A DNA stretch of 64,000 nt from Selenomonas sputigena (lineage in GTDB: Bacteria > Bacillota > Negativicutes > Selenomonadales > Selenomonadaceae), in NCBI RefSeq assembly GCF_026015965.1, contig NZ_CP110383.1, forward strand, positions 1,243,501-1,307,500, written 5' to 3'. The number at the start of each line of letters is the position of its first letter. Positions within the stretch are counted from its first letter, which is position 1. The position numbers were made by a program, and so were the translations under genes. Of the stretch, positions 16,698 to 24,943 are shown one piece after another. Below the pieces are notes generated by a model. That model had not been told where the DNA came from and ran no database searches. It worked only from the letters and a program-made list of their open reading frames with translations.

Positions 16698-17576
16698 TCA
16701 AACGTACAAGCTCGCCACGGTAAAGATGAGCATGGCGATGGAAACGATGCCGTTGCGCATGAAGTAGCGCTGCGTGACGCGGCTGTAGTCGTCAGCACTC
16801 ACGATGCGGTGCTGATAGACGAGCGTTCCTGCCGCGACACCGACACCGATGAAGTACGGCCACTGCAGTCCCATGAGGATGCCGAGACCATAGAAGCACG
16901 CGATACTCGCGGCGTGCACGAAGCGGCAGATGACGAGTGCGCCGTGCGCCGTGAACTGCGTCGCCAGCGAGTGAAGCCCCTCCGAGCGGTCGAACGCCTC
17001 GTCCTGCGAACCGTAGACGGCATCGAACGCGCCGATCCAGAGCGCCACGGCGACGCAGAGGACGACGGCGGGCAGAGGAATCTCTCCCGCCACCGCGACC
17101 CAGCTGCCCGCTGGCGCCATGGCGATGGCGATTCCCAGCACCAAGTGACACAAGAATGTGAAGCGCTTCGTATACGGATAGATCAGGAACGGCACGACGG
17201 CGACGGGCAGAAGCCAAAGACAGATCGGCCTGAGCTGCGCCACCGCCAAGATGCAAACGATGAGATAAAAAACGATCGAGAGTTTCGCCTCGCGCGGCTT
17301 CAAGTCGCCGCGCACCATGGCGCGTGAGGCGAGCCGCGGCTGCTTCTTGTCGTACTTTAAGTCGGCGAGGTTGTCCAAGGCGAGCGCCGCGCTCCTCGCG
17401 CCCGCGATGGCGACCGTGATCCAGACGAGATCCATCACGGGCGGCATCCCCCCCGCCGCCAAAAATGCGCTCATGTAGGCAAACGGCAGAGCGAAGACGA
17501 TATGATGGAGCGCGATGTTGTTGATGTGCGCACCGAGTTTAGCCAAGTCCGAGTTCCCTCCACTTCGCATCGACAC
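16698..17576 (-). CDS. UbiA-family prenyltransferase (menaquinone pathway, MqnP-like)
   Basis: The protein of up to 292 residues is a polytopic UbiA-family enzyme. It has the first aspartate motif NLADLKYD (about 68-75) and the second DAVYGSQDEAFD (about 186-197). It would attach the polyprenyl chain to an aromatic acid at the membrane. Beside UbiD and a polyprenyl diphosphate synthase this points to menaquinone synthesis; the exact pathway (futalosine or classical) is open. The start is uncertain: the GTG at 17576 lacks a ribosome site, while a TTG at 17546 has GGAGGG nine bases upstream and gives 282 residues. Confidence 0.85.
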   Translation of the reverse strand: MSMRSGGNSDLAKLGAHINNIALHHIVFALPFAYMSAFLAAGGMPPVMDLVWITVAIAGARSAALALDNLADLKYDKKQPRLASRAMVRGDLKPREAKLSIVFYLIVCILAVAQLRPICLWLLPVAVVPFLIYPYTKRFTFLCHLVLGIAIAMAPAGSWVAVAGEIPLPAVVLCVAVALWIGAFDAVYGSQDEAFDRSEGLHSLATQFTAHGALVICRFVHAASIACFYGLGILMGLQWPYFIGVGVAAGTLVYQHRIVSADDYSRVTQRYFMRNGIVSIAMLIFTVASLYV

Positions 17577-18999
17577 GCGCCTTGACCTCGTCCGTCATGA
17601 CGATCTCATCGGGCCATTCGCGCGTATGCCCCTCTTCTGGCCACGACTTCGTCGCATCGATGCCGAGTTTCGTGCCCCACTTCGCCATCGGCGAGGAGTG
17701 ATCGAGCACGTCGAGAGGCCCTTCGACCATCTCCAGATCGTATTTCGCGTCGATGTTGTTGAAGACGCGCCACCAGACTTCCTTCATATCCTGCACGTTC
17801 ACATGCGCGTCGACGACGATGATCATCTTGCAGAACATCATCTGCCCCATGCCCCAGATCGCGTGCATGACGCGGCGCGCCTGCATCGGGTACGTCTTCT
17901 TGATGGAGACGACGCAGCAGTCATGGAACACGCCTTCAAGCGGCATATTGATGTCGACGATCTCGGGCACCATCTGCTGCAGGAGCGGCAGGAAGATGCG
18001 CTCCGTCGCCTTCGCGAGGAAGCAGTCCTCCATCGGCGGCTTGCCGACGATCGTCGCCGGATAAATCGGATTCTTGCGGTGCGTGATGCAGGTGATGTGA
18101 AACACCGGGTAATCGTCCGCCAGAGAATAATAGCCCGTGTGATCGCCGAACGGCCCTTCGCGGCGGCGTTCGCTTTCCAGCACATAGCCCTCCAAGACGA
18201 TCTCGCTCGTCGCAGGCACCTCAATGTCGACCGTCTTGCACTTGACAAGCTCGACCGACTTGTGACGCAGAAAACCCGCGAAAACCATCTCGTCGATGTC
18301 GCGCGGCAGGGGTGCCGTCGCGGCATACGTGAGGACGGGATCCGTGCCGATGGCAACGGCGACCTCGATGCGGTCCTTGCCCTGCTCCTGTGCCGCACGG
18401 AAGTTCTCCGCGCCGTTTTTATGAATATGCCAGTGCATACCCGTCGTATTCTTGTCGTATTTTTGCAGACGGTACATGCCGACGTTGCGCTTGCCCGTCT
18501 CGGGATTCTTCGTAAAGACGAGCGGCAGCGTGATGAAGGGGCCGCCGTCCTCGGGCCAGCACTTCAAGATCGGCAGGATGTCGAGCGACGGATTATCCAT
18601 CTCCACGACTTCCTGGCACGGCGCTTTCTTAACGTACTTGGGGAAGTTCACCGCCTTGCGCATCTTCGGGATGAGCGTGACGAGATCCATCTTGTTCGCG
18701 AGCGAGATCTTCGGCAGACGCATGAAATCGCGCAGATCATCGGCGATCTCGTCAAGACTCTCGACCCCCAGAGCGATGCTCATGCGTTCCATGCTGCCGA
18801 AAGCGTTCATGAGCACGGGCATGTCGTAGCCCTTGACGTTCTCGAAGAGCAGCGCGACGTTCTTCTCGCCCTCCATCTTGGAAACACGGTCGGTGATCTC
18901 GGTGATTTCGAGTTCGGCGTCAACCTCCGTCTTGATGCGGCGCAAAAGCCCGCGCGATTCCAGTTCCTCGATAAACTCGCGTAAATCCTTGAAAGCCAC
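17539..18999 (-). CDS. UbiD-family decarboxylase (menaquinone biosynthesis type)
   Basis: The 486-residue protein matches the UbiD family, prenylated-FMN-dependent aromatic decarboxylases. Features include GMYRLQKYDKNTTGMHWHIHKNGA, the conserved FGDHTGYYS block with the catalytic acidic residues, and LEGVFHDCCVVSI. It would remove the carboxylate from the prenylated quinone precursor made by the UbiA-like enzyme, whose gene overlaps its end. The start is a GTG with AAGGAGGAA eight bases upstream. No ubiX-like flavin prenyltransferase, needed for the cofactor, is in the window. Confidence 0.88.
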   Translation of the reverse strand: MAFKDLREFIEELESRGLLRRIKTEVDAELEITEITDRVSKMEGEKNVALLFENVKGYDMPVLMNAFGSMERMSIALGVESLDEIADDLRDFMRLPKISLANKMDLVTLIPKMRKAVNFPKYVKKAPCQEVVEMDNPSLDILPILKCWPEDGGPFITLPLVFTKNPETGKRNVGMYRLQKYDKNTTGMHWHIHKNGAENFRAAQEQGKDRIEVAVAIGTDPVLTYAATAPLPRDIDEMVFAGFLRHKSVELVKCKTVDIEVPATSEIVLEGYVLESERRREGPFGDHTGYYSLADDYPVFHITCITHRKNPIYPATIVGKPPMEDCFLAKATERIFLPLLQQMVPEIVDINMPLEGVFHDCCVVSIKKTYPMQARRVMHAIWGMGQMMFCKMIIVVDAHVNVQDMKEVWWRVFNNIDAKYDLEMVEGPLDVLDHSSPMAKWGTKLGIDATKSWPEEGHTREWPDEIVMTDEVKARVDAKWRELGLG

Positions 19000-19011
19000 G
19001 AATATTCCTCC

Positions 19012-19854
19012 TTATTTGCGCAAAACAAAACGAACGATGACGTAGCTGATCTCATAGAGGAGGATCATGGGCACGGCGATCATCGTCTGAGAAAAAACAT
19101 CGGGTGTCGGGGAAATGACAGCGCCGATGACGAAAGACAGAAACACCACGATGCGCTGCTGCTTCCAGAGAAAGGCAGAGCCGACGAATCCGAGCTTCGC
19201 GAGAACCACGATGATAAGCGGCAATTCAAAGATGCAGCCAAACGGCAGGATGAACGCCAGCACAAAGTCAAGATACTTTCCTAAGGAAAAAAGCGGCTCC
19301 AGATTGTCCGTGCCGAAGCCGATGAAGAAGCGGATGGCGGCGGGCAATACAAGGGTGAAGGAAAAGGCGATGCCGACGACGAAGAGCACGACGGAAAGCG
19401 GCACGATGAGGAGCAGCGCCTTTCTCTCGCGCACGGTCAAGGCCGGCAGGATGAAGCGCCAAATCTCGTAGAAGATGACGGGCAGAGCGAGCAAAAAGCC
19501 GCCAAAGACCGCAATCTTCAGATAGGTGAAGAACGCCTCTGCCGGCTGCATGTAGTAGAGTTTTCCCGCAGGCGCCGTCAAGCAGCGCATGATCTCGTCG
19601 ATGTAGAAGTAGGCGACGCCGCTTCCGACGGCGACGGCAGCAATCGAATAGATCAGCCGCTTCCGCAGTTCTTCGAGATGCGCGATGATGGACATGCTGC
19701 CGTCCCTGCGCTCTTCCGGCGCCTGCTGCCCCGCTTGCTCTCGCGGCTCAGACAGCTGCTGCATCGGCGACTCGGGCGGCTGCTGCATCGGCGGCTCGTG
19801 CCCTGCCTGTCCATCGTTCAAGCCTTGCGGCTGCTCATGCTTTTCGTACGTCAT
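19012..19854 (-). CDS. tatC: Sec-independent protein translocase TatC
   Basis: TatC is the signal-binding subunit of the twin-arginine translocase in the cytoplasmic membrane. The core from about residue 53 is typical: HLEELRKRLIYS, the PAEAFFTYLKIA loop, ALPVIFYEIWRFILPAL and six membrane segments. The first 52 residues are an unusual P/Q/E-rich extension with MQQPPESPMQQ. The ATG overlaps the tatA stop (ATGA). Two TatA-type genes precede it, so the full TatABC set is present. Confidence 0.95.
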   Translation of the reverse strand: MTYEKHEQPQGLNDGQAGHEPPMQQPPESPMQQLSEPREQAGQQAPEERRDGSMSIIAHLEELRKRLIYSIAAVAVGSGVAYFYIDEIMRCLTAPAGKLYYMQPAEAFFTYLKIAVFGGFLLALPVIFYEIWRFILPALTVRERKALLLIVPLSVVLFVVGIAFSFTLVLPAAIRFFIGFGTDNLEPLFSLGKYLDFVLAFILPFGCIFELPLIIVVLAKLGFVGSAFLWKQQRIVVFLSFVIGAVISPTPDVFSQTMIAVPMILLYEISYVIVRFVLRK

Positions 19855-20054
19855 TTTTCGCTCTTCTCATCTTTTTTAGCAAGCGTCGACGACTCGGGCG
19901 TGACGTCGACGGTGCTCTTTTCGCCTTCGTCCTTGCCTTCCTTGAACTCCTTCACGCTCCTGCCGAGCGCCTTGCCGATCTCAGGCAGTTTGCGCGGGCC
20001 GAAAATGATGAGTGCAACGAGGATAATGGCTCCAAGCTCATAAAGGCTCAGCAT
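19851..20054 (-). CDS. tatA: Twin-arginine translocase subunit TatA
   Basis: The 67-residue protein has one N-terminal membrane helix (ELGAIILVALIIFGP), the conserved FGPRKLPEIGKALG hinge and amphipathic helix, and a short charged tail. TatA forms the protein-conducting oligomer. GGGGAGA precedes the ATG, and tatC overlaps its stop. Confidence 0.95.
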   Translation of the reverse strand: MLSLYELGAIILVALIIFGPRKLPEIGKALGRSVKEFKEGKDEGEKSTVDVTPESSTLAKKDEKSEK

Positions 20055-20057
20055 TTT

Positions 20058-20378
20058 CTATCTCCCCTCGCTTTCCTGCTTCTTCGCTGCATCGCCTTCT
20101 GCGGCAGTCGTCTGCGCCCCATTCACCGGCTCGGGTGCAAGCGGCTGCTGCCCCGCCGGTGGTTCGGCAATCGTCTGCATCGGCGGCTGCTGCACACTCG
20201 GCGGCGCGGCGCTTTCGATCGGCTTATTCACGTCGGACATCAGATTGTTCGTCGCCTTTTTGAACTCGCTGAGACCCTTGCCAACGGCACGGCCGATCTC
20301 GGGCAATTTGCCCGGACCGAATACCACGAGCGCAATGATGAGAATGAGGATGAGCTCAGGAAAGCCCAAATTAAACAT
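20058..20378 (-). CDS. TatA/TatB-type translocase subunit
   Basis: The 106-residue protein shares the TatA/B pattern ([37 protein letters not shown]) but has a longer tail rich in P, Q and A from about residue 58. Because a shorter tatA follows directly and TatB usually has the longer tail, it may be the TatB, although the [14 protein letters not shown] block is TatA-like. GGGGG precedes the ATG by seven bases. The tail resembles in composition the N-terminal extension of this TatC. Confidence 0.85.
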   Translation of the reverse strand: MFNLGFPELILILIIALVVFGPGKLPEIGRAVGKGLSEFKKATNNLMSDVNKPIESAAPPSVQQPPMQTIAEPPAGQQPLAPEPVNGAQTTAAEGDAAKKQESEGR

Positions 20379-20434
20379 AGCTTTTCCCCCTTAAAGAACT
20401 GCACAAAGCAGAACTTGCATATTTCAAGCAAAAC

Positions 20435-21409
20435 TTACGATTCGCGCTTCGCGATGTAGTCCGCCGCCTTGCAGAAGGTATCACGCACCTTGTCGGGCAG
20501 AACGGCAGGCAGAGCCTCCTTCGCCTCGATCAGGAACTCGCGCACCTTGGCACGCGCATATTCGATGCCGTCGGAAGCACGCACGATGGCGAGTGCGCGC
20601 TCGACGTCTTCGCGCGTCATCGAAGGATTCGTCACGATGGAAAGAAGTTCTTCGCGTTCGGAGCTGACCTCAAGCGCACGAATCACGGGCAAAGTCACGA
20701 TACCCTCATGGATGTCGTTGCCCGCAGGCTTGCCGATCTTCTTCTCGTTCGAGGTCAGGTCGAGAAGGTCGTCCGTGATCTGGAACGCCATACCGACGTA
20801 CTTGCCGTAGGCATGAAGCCCCCGTTCCGCCTCCGCGCCGAGATTCGTCGCGATGGCGCCAAGCTCGCAGCAGATGGCGAGGAAATTCGCCGTCTTCTTC
20901 GCTATGCGCTCATAATACTCCTCGACATCACGCGAGGCGCGATAAAGTTCCTTGTTCTGGATGATCTCACCCGAACTCAAATCCATGATGAGCTGCGCGA
21001 TACGCCTCGAAACGCGCTCGCCGAAGCCGTTCTCAACGATGAGAAGAAACGCTCTCGCGAAGAAGTAGTCTCCCGAGAGAATCGCCTGTTGATTGCCCCA
21101 CATGGCATTTGCCGTCACCGCGCCGCGCCGTGTATCGGCATGATCGAGCACATCGTCATGGACAAGCGACGCCATGTGGATCAGTTCGAGTGCAACGGCT
21201 AGCGGCATCATTTTTTTCGCGTCAAAATCCTTGCTGGAGCGTGCCGCAAGCAAAAAGAGCGCAGGGCGCAGCCTCTTGCCGCCGGACTTCACAAGATGCG
21301 TGCCGATCTCCGTGATGCGATCTACAGGCGAGACGACCGCCTGCAGAAGCTCTTCTTCAAGCAAGGCAAGATCTTTCTTTATCAAGAGAAACATCGAATG
21401 GATGAACAT
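20435..21409 (-). CDS. Polyprenyl diphosphate synthase (long-chain, trans)
   Basis: The 324-residue protein has both aspartate-rich motifs of trans-prenyltransferases: DDVLDHAD (about 92-99) and DDLLDL (about 218-223), plus GGKRLRPALFLL. It elongates farnesyl diphosphate to the C30-C40 side chain of menaquinone; chain length cannot be read safely. It heads the run that continues with tatB, tatA, tatC, ubiD and ubiA. AGGTGA precedes the ATG. Confidence 0.92.
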   Translation of the reverse strand: MFIHSMFLLIKKDLALLEEELLQAVVSPVDRITEIGTHLVKSGGKRLRPALFLLAARSSKDFDAKKMMPLAVALELIHMASLVHDDVLDHADTRRGAVTANAMWGNQQAILSGDYFFARAFLLIVENGFGERVSRRIAQLIMDLSSGEIIQNKELYRASRDVEEYYERIAKKTANFLAICCELGAIATNLGAEAERGLHAYGKYVGMAFQITDDLLDLTSNEKKIGKPAGNDIHEGIVTLPVIRALEVSSEREELLSIVTNPSMTREDVERALAIVRASDGIEYARAKVREFLIEAKEALPAVLPDKVRDTFCKAADYIAKRES

Positions 21410-21501
21410 CCCATCACCTACATGCCTACAATTTCATAATGCTCTCATAAGTGTACACCATTCAAGCATTTTTGTCATGAATTTTCTTTTTGGGAGCAGT
21501 G

Positions 21502-21933
21502 CTAATCGATTTTCTCATCGAGTTCCCTTTGCTTCTCGATGAGATCGGCAAGCGAGACATGATCAATGACGTCCTTCATTGCCTCATGCAGCTTTTGCCA
21601 CAGAAGAAGCGTTGCACATCGTTCGTGCCTTGGACAGTCGTTCTCCTCCATGTCCATACAGGCAACGGGGGCGAGACTGCCCTCAATTAAATGCAGGATG
21701 CTGCCCGCCGTATATTCCTGCGGTGAACGCATCAAGCGATAGCCGCCCTGCGGTCCGCGGCTGCTCTTGACAAAGCCCGCCTTGTTCAGCACGGAGACAA
21801 TCTGCTCCAGATACTTTTCCGAGATCTCCTGCCTTCGCGCAATATCCTTGATGCGCACAGGCTCGTTCTGCCCGTTCATGGCGATATCCATCATGAGCCG
21901 CAGCGCATATCGCCCTCTCGTAGAAATCTTCAT
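21502..21933 (-). CDS. Rrf2-family iron-sulfur transcriptional regulator
   Basis: The 143-residue protein has an N-terminal winged helix (MKISTRGRYALRLMMDIA, then RIKDIARRQEISEKYLEQI) and the cysteine triad C92...C100...C106 (ACMDMEENDCPRHERCATL), which matches the 2Fe-2S site of IscR/RsrR-type Rrf2 proteins. It probably senses iron-sulfur status, redox or NO. Cysteine biosynthesis regulator CymR is also in this family but lacks the cysteines. No isc/suf genes are adjacent. An inverted repeat at 22003-22022, ahead of the gene, could be its operator. Confidence 0.88.
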   Translation of the reverse strand: MKISTRGRYALRLMMDIAMNGQNEPVRIKDIARRQEISEKYLEQIVSVLNKAGFVKSSRGPQGGYRLMRSPQEYTAGSILHLIEGSLAPVACMDMEENDCPRHERCATLLLWQKLHEAMKDVIDHVSLADLIEKQRELDEKID

Positions 21934-21970
21934 TTCTTTTCCTCCGCTTGGATTTTTCCTGCGTTTCTCG

Positions 21971-21998
21971 TGGAAGCACGGATAAACTCAGAACTCTC
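21971..21998. repeat. Dispersed palindromic element, copy B
   Basis: The sequence GGAAGCAC followed by GGATAAACTCAG at 21972-21991 matches copy A with two changes in the core. It lies upstream of the Rrf2 gene. Confidence 0.5.
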
Positions 21999-22002
21999 TT
22001 GT

Positions 22003-22022
22003 ATATCGTTCCTATATGATAT
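22003..22022. promoter_or_regulatory. Inverted repeat between rrf2 and deoD, candidate operator
   Basis: ATATC (22003-22007) and GATAT (22018-22022) are separated by 10 AT-rich bases. A TATAAT at 22043-22038 on the minus strand would place the rrf2 transcription start just ahead of the repeat. A role as Rrf2 autoregulatory site is inference. Confidence 0.35.
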
Positions 22023-22068
22023 GTTTATGCATGTTCTATTATAGCGCATTTTCTTCTCTCTGTCTCCC

Positions 22069-22096
22069 TTGCAAATTCCTGTGCATCCCTTATAAT
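22069..22096 (+). promoter_or_regulatory. Promoter of deoD
   Basis: TTGCAA (22069-22074) and TATAAT (22091-22096) are 16 bp apart on the plus strand. The leader to the deoD start is about 30 bases. Confidence 0.75.
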
Positions 22097-22131
22097 ATTC
22101 TTATGAATACCATTCCAAGGAGGAGTCCATC

Positions 22132-22845
22132 ATGCCAACACCACACAACTCCGCTGAAGTCGGCGATATTGCCGAGCGCATTCTGCTGCCTGGCGATCCC
22201 CTGCGTGCGAAGTACATCGCTGAAAACTTTCTCACGGACGCTAAAGAATACTCGCATGTGCGCAATGTGCTCGGCTATACGGGAAGCTACAAGGGCACGC
22301 CCGTTTCCGTGCAGGGCACGGGCATGGGCATGCCGTCCATCGCCATCTATGTGCATGAGCTGATCAACGTCTACGGTGTAAAGAAGCTCATCCGCGTCGG
22401 CAGCTGCGGTGCGCTCGCCAAGGATCTCCACATCCGCGATGTCGTCATCGCGCAGGGAACGACGACGGATTCTTCCATGCCGAAAAACATCTTCGGCACA
22501 TCCGTCAACTTCGCACCGCTCGCCGATTTCTCGCTGTTAGAAAGTGCCGTACATCATGCGCGCGAAAAACATCTGCCCGTGCGCGTCGGCAACGTGCTGT
22601 CGCAGGATCGCTTCTACGACGACGAGATCGACTTCGCCAAACTCCTCAGCTACGGCGTGCTCGCCGCCGAGATGGAAACGGCGGCGCTCTACCTGATCGC
22701 AGCCAAATTCGACGTACAGGCGCTCGGTATCTTCACGGTCAGCGACCACATCACCTGCGACGAAGCGCGTGCAACGCCCGAAGAGCGCGAACGCTCCTTC
22801 AACGACATGATCGAGCTTGCCTTGGAAAGCATCCTCAAGGAATGA
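22132..22845 (+). CDS. deoD: Purine-nucleoside phosphorylase, DeoD type
   Basis: The 237-residue protein matches hexameric DeoD: LPGDPLRAKYIAENFL, GTGMGMPSIAIYVHEL, RVGSCGAL, MEMET-type GVLAAEMETAALY and the catalytic Asp in TVSDHI. It splits purine (deoxy)nucleosides with phosphate to base and pentose-1-phosphate. AAGGAGG precedes the ATG. It stands alone between its own promoter and terminator and is one of few plus-strand genes. Confidence 0.98.
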   Translation: MPTPHNSAEVGDIAERILLPGDPLRAKYIAENFLTDAKEYSHVRNVLGYTGSYKGTPVSVQGTGMGMPSIAIYVHELINVYGVKKLIRVGSCGALAKDLHIRDVVIAQGTTTDSSMPKNIFGTSVNFAPLADFSLLESAVHHAREKHLPVRVGNVLSQDRFYDDEIDFAKLLSYGVLAAEMETAALYLIAAKFDVQALGIFTVSDHITCDEARATPEERERSFNDMIELALESILKE

Positions 22846-22850
22846 AAACA

Positions 22851-22888
22851 AAGAAGCCGCACGGCAACATGCTGTGCGGTTTCTTTTC
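22851..22888 (+). terminator. Terminator of deoD
   Basis: Arms AAGAAGCCGCACGGC and GCTGTGCGGTTTCTT enclose a short loop. TTTTCGCT follows on the plus strand. Confidence 0.85.
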
Positions 22889-22902
22889 GCTCTCATGCAA
22901 AC

Positions 22903-22938
22903 AAAACCGTCCGCCATGTTCAAAAGGCGGACGGTTTT
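22903..22938. terminator. Bidirectional terminator, mainly for the secreted-protein gene
   Basis: Perfect 13-bp arms AAAACCGTCCGCC and GGCGGACGGTTTT lie 11 bp past the stop of the minus-strand gene at 22950. T-tracts on both sides allow action in both directions. Confidence 0.85.
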
Positions 22939-22949
22939 GTGTATGCAGC

Positions 22950-23579
22950 TTACTGATGCAAAGAGGCATACGACCAATCATTGACGCCCAGCATGCGGAT
23001 GGAGATTCTCATGCCGGCAGTCGTCGGATGCAGAGACAGTGCGAAGTATTTCTCCGTACCGTGGTCGTTGATCTTGAAGATGCTGTCGAAGTGGTTTCCT
23101 ACACCATAGAAACTCAGGAACGTCATCGGATAGGTGTTGAACGTCCCATTGCGGAAAAAGGCGACGAGGTTATTGTCAGCGTCGTACCAATGACCATCAA
23201 GGTAATCATAGGCGCTGTCGGGCACTTGGAACCATTCCTTGTGGACGTTGACGCCGTTCAAGTGTACCGTCGGGCGGAAGAACGGGTTGTTCTTCTCCTT
23301 GTCGTTTGCCGCCGCATTGGAATATTCGACGGGCACGTTGCGGAAGCCGTTCGGTTCCTGCACCTGCACGGCCGCAGCAAAATTGCCGGGGCTGCCCGCC
23401 ATCGTGATCATATCCATGCGGAAGGTATTGAGCCTGCCGTCGCGCACGATGGCAAAGAGATTGCCGTTGTCGTCGTACCAGTTCCCCTCAAGGAGATCCA
23501 ACTCGGAATATGCGTGCGCCTGCGGCGTCGCCAAGAAGAGCGAACACGCGAAAAGCGCAGCAGCAAGGAATTTTTTCAT
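22950..23579 (-). CDS. Secreted protein with an internally duplicated domain, function unknown
   Basis: The 209-residue protein begins with a Sec signal peptide ending in AHA-YS at residues 21-25. The mature part holds two related units: residues about 30-55 (EGNWYDDNGNLFAIVRDGRL) and 127-152 (DGHWYDADNNLVAFFRNGTF), both ending in NTxxM. The common pattern is G-x-W-Y-D-x3-N-L-x-A-x2-R-x-G-x2-N-T. I do not recognise the family. It is expected in the periplasm or outside the cell. AGGAGGCAG precedes the ATG, and the gene is monocistronic. Confidence 0.8.
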   Translation of the reverse strand: MKKFLAAALFACSLFLATPQAHAYSELDLLEGNWYDDNGNLFAIVRDGRLNTFRMDMITMAGSPGNFAAAVQVQEPNGFRNVPVEYSNAAANDKEKNNPFFRPTVHLNGVNVHKEWFQVPDSAYDYLDGHWYDADNNLVAFFRNGTFNTYPMTFLSFYGVGNHFDSIFKINDHGTEKYFALSLHPTTAGMRISIRMLGVNDWSYASLHQ

Positions 23580-23723
23580 GTTTTCTGCCTCCTGATTTCA
23601 AAATTATTGCCTACATCAAGTATTTTTATTCTTCATCAAGGCTTAAACTCCTGCTTCTTTGCCTAAACTACCCAAATTTTAAGGAAACGATGATAAGACG
23701 AAATCGCCCAGATTCGTGAAGAT

Positions 23724-23755
23724 GGACGGCTGAATTTATCAGCGGTTCCTGAAGG
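23724..23755. repeat. Dispersed palindromic element, copy C
   Basis: CTGAATTTATCAG at 23730-23742 is the exact reverse complement of the 13-bp core of copy A, and TTCCT follows as in copies A and D. It lies between the secreted-protein gene and the CDF gene end. Confidence 0.6.
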
Positions 23756-23767
23756 AAGGAACTTTGT

Positions 23768-24937
23768 TCAACAGAAGAAGCGGTCGACGCGAATCACAGG
23801 ATGATAGATTGGATGACGTTCCTCAATTTCCCGTGTAAGGAAGAAACGCACATCTTCGTTCGTCATCTTGCATGCAGGAGCAACTTCAACGTCAAAGATG
23901 AGTTTCTTGCCGCCGCCCTTTGCCGTCGTCATGCGAAAGTCATGGATGGATTCACCTAACTTGTTCTCGCGCATGATGGCCTCCACCTCTGCACGCGCAC
24001 GCTCAACCTCGGGATCATCCGTGACGACGGGATCCATATGGACGGTCACGATGATGTGATACTTCCTGCGCAGAAGTTCTTCGACTCCGTCGATGATCTC
24101 ATGCGCTTTGAGGAAGTCCATTGAAGCGGGCACCTCGGCATGCACCGAAGCGAAGATGCGCCCTGGGCCGTAGTCGTGGATGATGATGTCATGCACGCCC
24201 GTGATCGCGCGGTGCTTGAGCACCGTCTTCTCGATTCCCTCAACGAGCGCGGGATCAGGCGGCTGCCCAAGGAGCGGCTGCAGCGTGTCGCGCGCTGCCT
24301 CCCAGCCACTGTGCAGAATGAAGAGCGCGACGAGAACGCCCGCCCAGCCGTCGATATCGATTCCCGTCGCATAATGGAACGCGAGGCTGGCGACGACGAC
24401 GACGGTCGCGATGCAGTCGTTCAGACTGTCCGCCGCCGCCGCACGGATCGCCGCTGAATCGATGCGCTCGCCGATCGTCTTGTTGAAGCGACCGAGCCAG
24501 AGCTGCAGCGCGATGGACGCCGTGAGGATCACGAGCATCGAAACGCTCACCTCGGGCGGTTCGGGCGCGAGGATCTTCTCTACGGAAGCTTCCAATAGCT
24601 TAAAGCCGATCAGAAGGATCAGCCCCGCGATACAGAAGCCTGCAATGTACTCGACCCTGCCGTGCCCAAAGGGATGCTCGGCATCCGCCGGCTTCGCCGC
24701 GAGACGAAAGCCCAGGAGCGTCGCAATGGACGCCGCTGCATCAGCGAGGTTGTGCACGGCGTCGGCGACGACGGAGACGGCACCACTCATGAGACCGAGC
24801 GCAAGTTTGATGGCACTGAGGAGGAAATTGACTGCTATGCCGACGCGGCCGCTCAGATTCCCGTAGGCAAAGCGCACCTCGGGCAATGCCGTCTTGTCAT
24901 GGTTCTTGACGAAACGGCGGAAAAGAACTTCGTACAT
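23768..24937 (-). CDS. Cation diffusion facilitator transporter
   Basis: The 389-residue protein has the CDF layout: six membrane helices, the metal-site pattern VADAVHNLADAA in helix 2 and HPFGHGRVEY after it, and a cytoplasmic ferredoxin-like domain (about 210-290). An additional C-terminal part of about 90 residues follows, with ERHPIYHPVIRV at the end. It should export Zn, Mn or Fe in exchange for protons; the metal is not clear. It lies 6 bp after the M18 peptidase stop. Confidence 0.9.
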   Translation of the reverse strand: MYEVLFRRFVKNHDKTALPEVRFAYGNLSGRVGIAVNFLLSAIKLALGLMSGAVSVVADAVHNLADAAASIATLLGFRLAAKPADAEHPFGHGRVEYIAGFCIAGLILLIGFKLLEASVEKILAPEPPEVSVSMLVILTASIALQLWLGRFNKTIGERIDSAAIRAAAADSLNDCIATVVVVASLAFHYATGIDIDGWAGVLVALFILHSGWEAARDTLQPLLGQPPDPALVEGIEKTVLKHRAITGVHDIIIHDYGPGRIFASVHAEVPASMDFLKAHEIIDGVEELLRRKYHIIVTVHMDPVVTDDPEVERARAEVEAIMRENKLGESIHDFRMTTAKGGGKKLIFDVEVAPACKMTNEDVRFFLTREIEERHPIYHPVIRVDRFFC

Positions 24938-24943
24938 GCCGCT

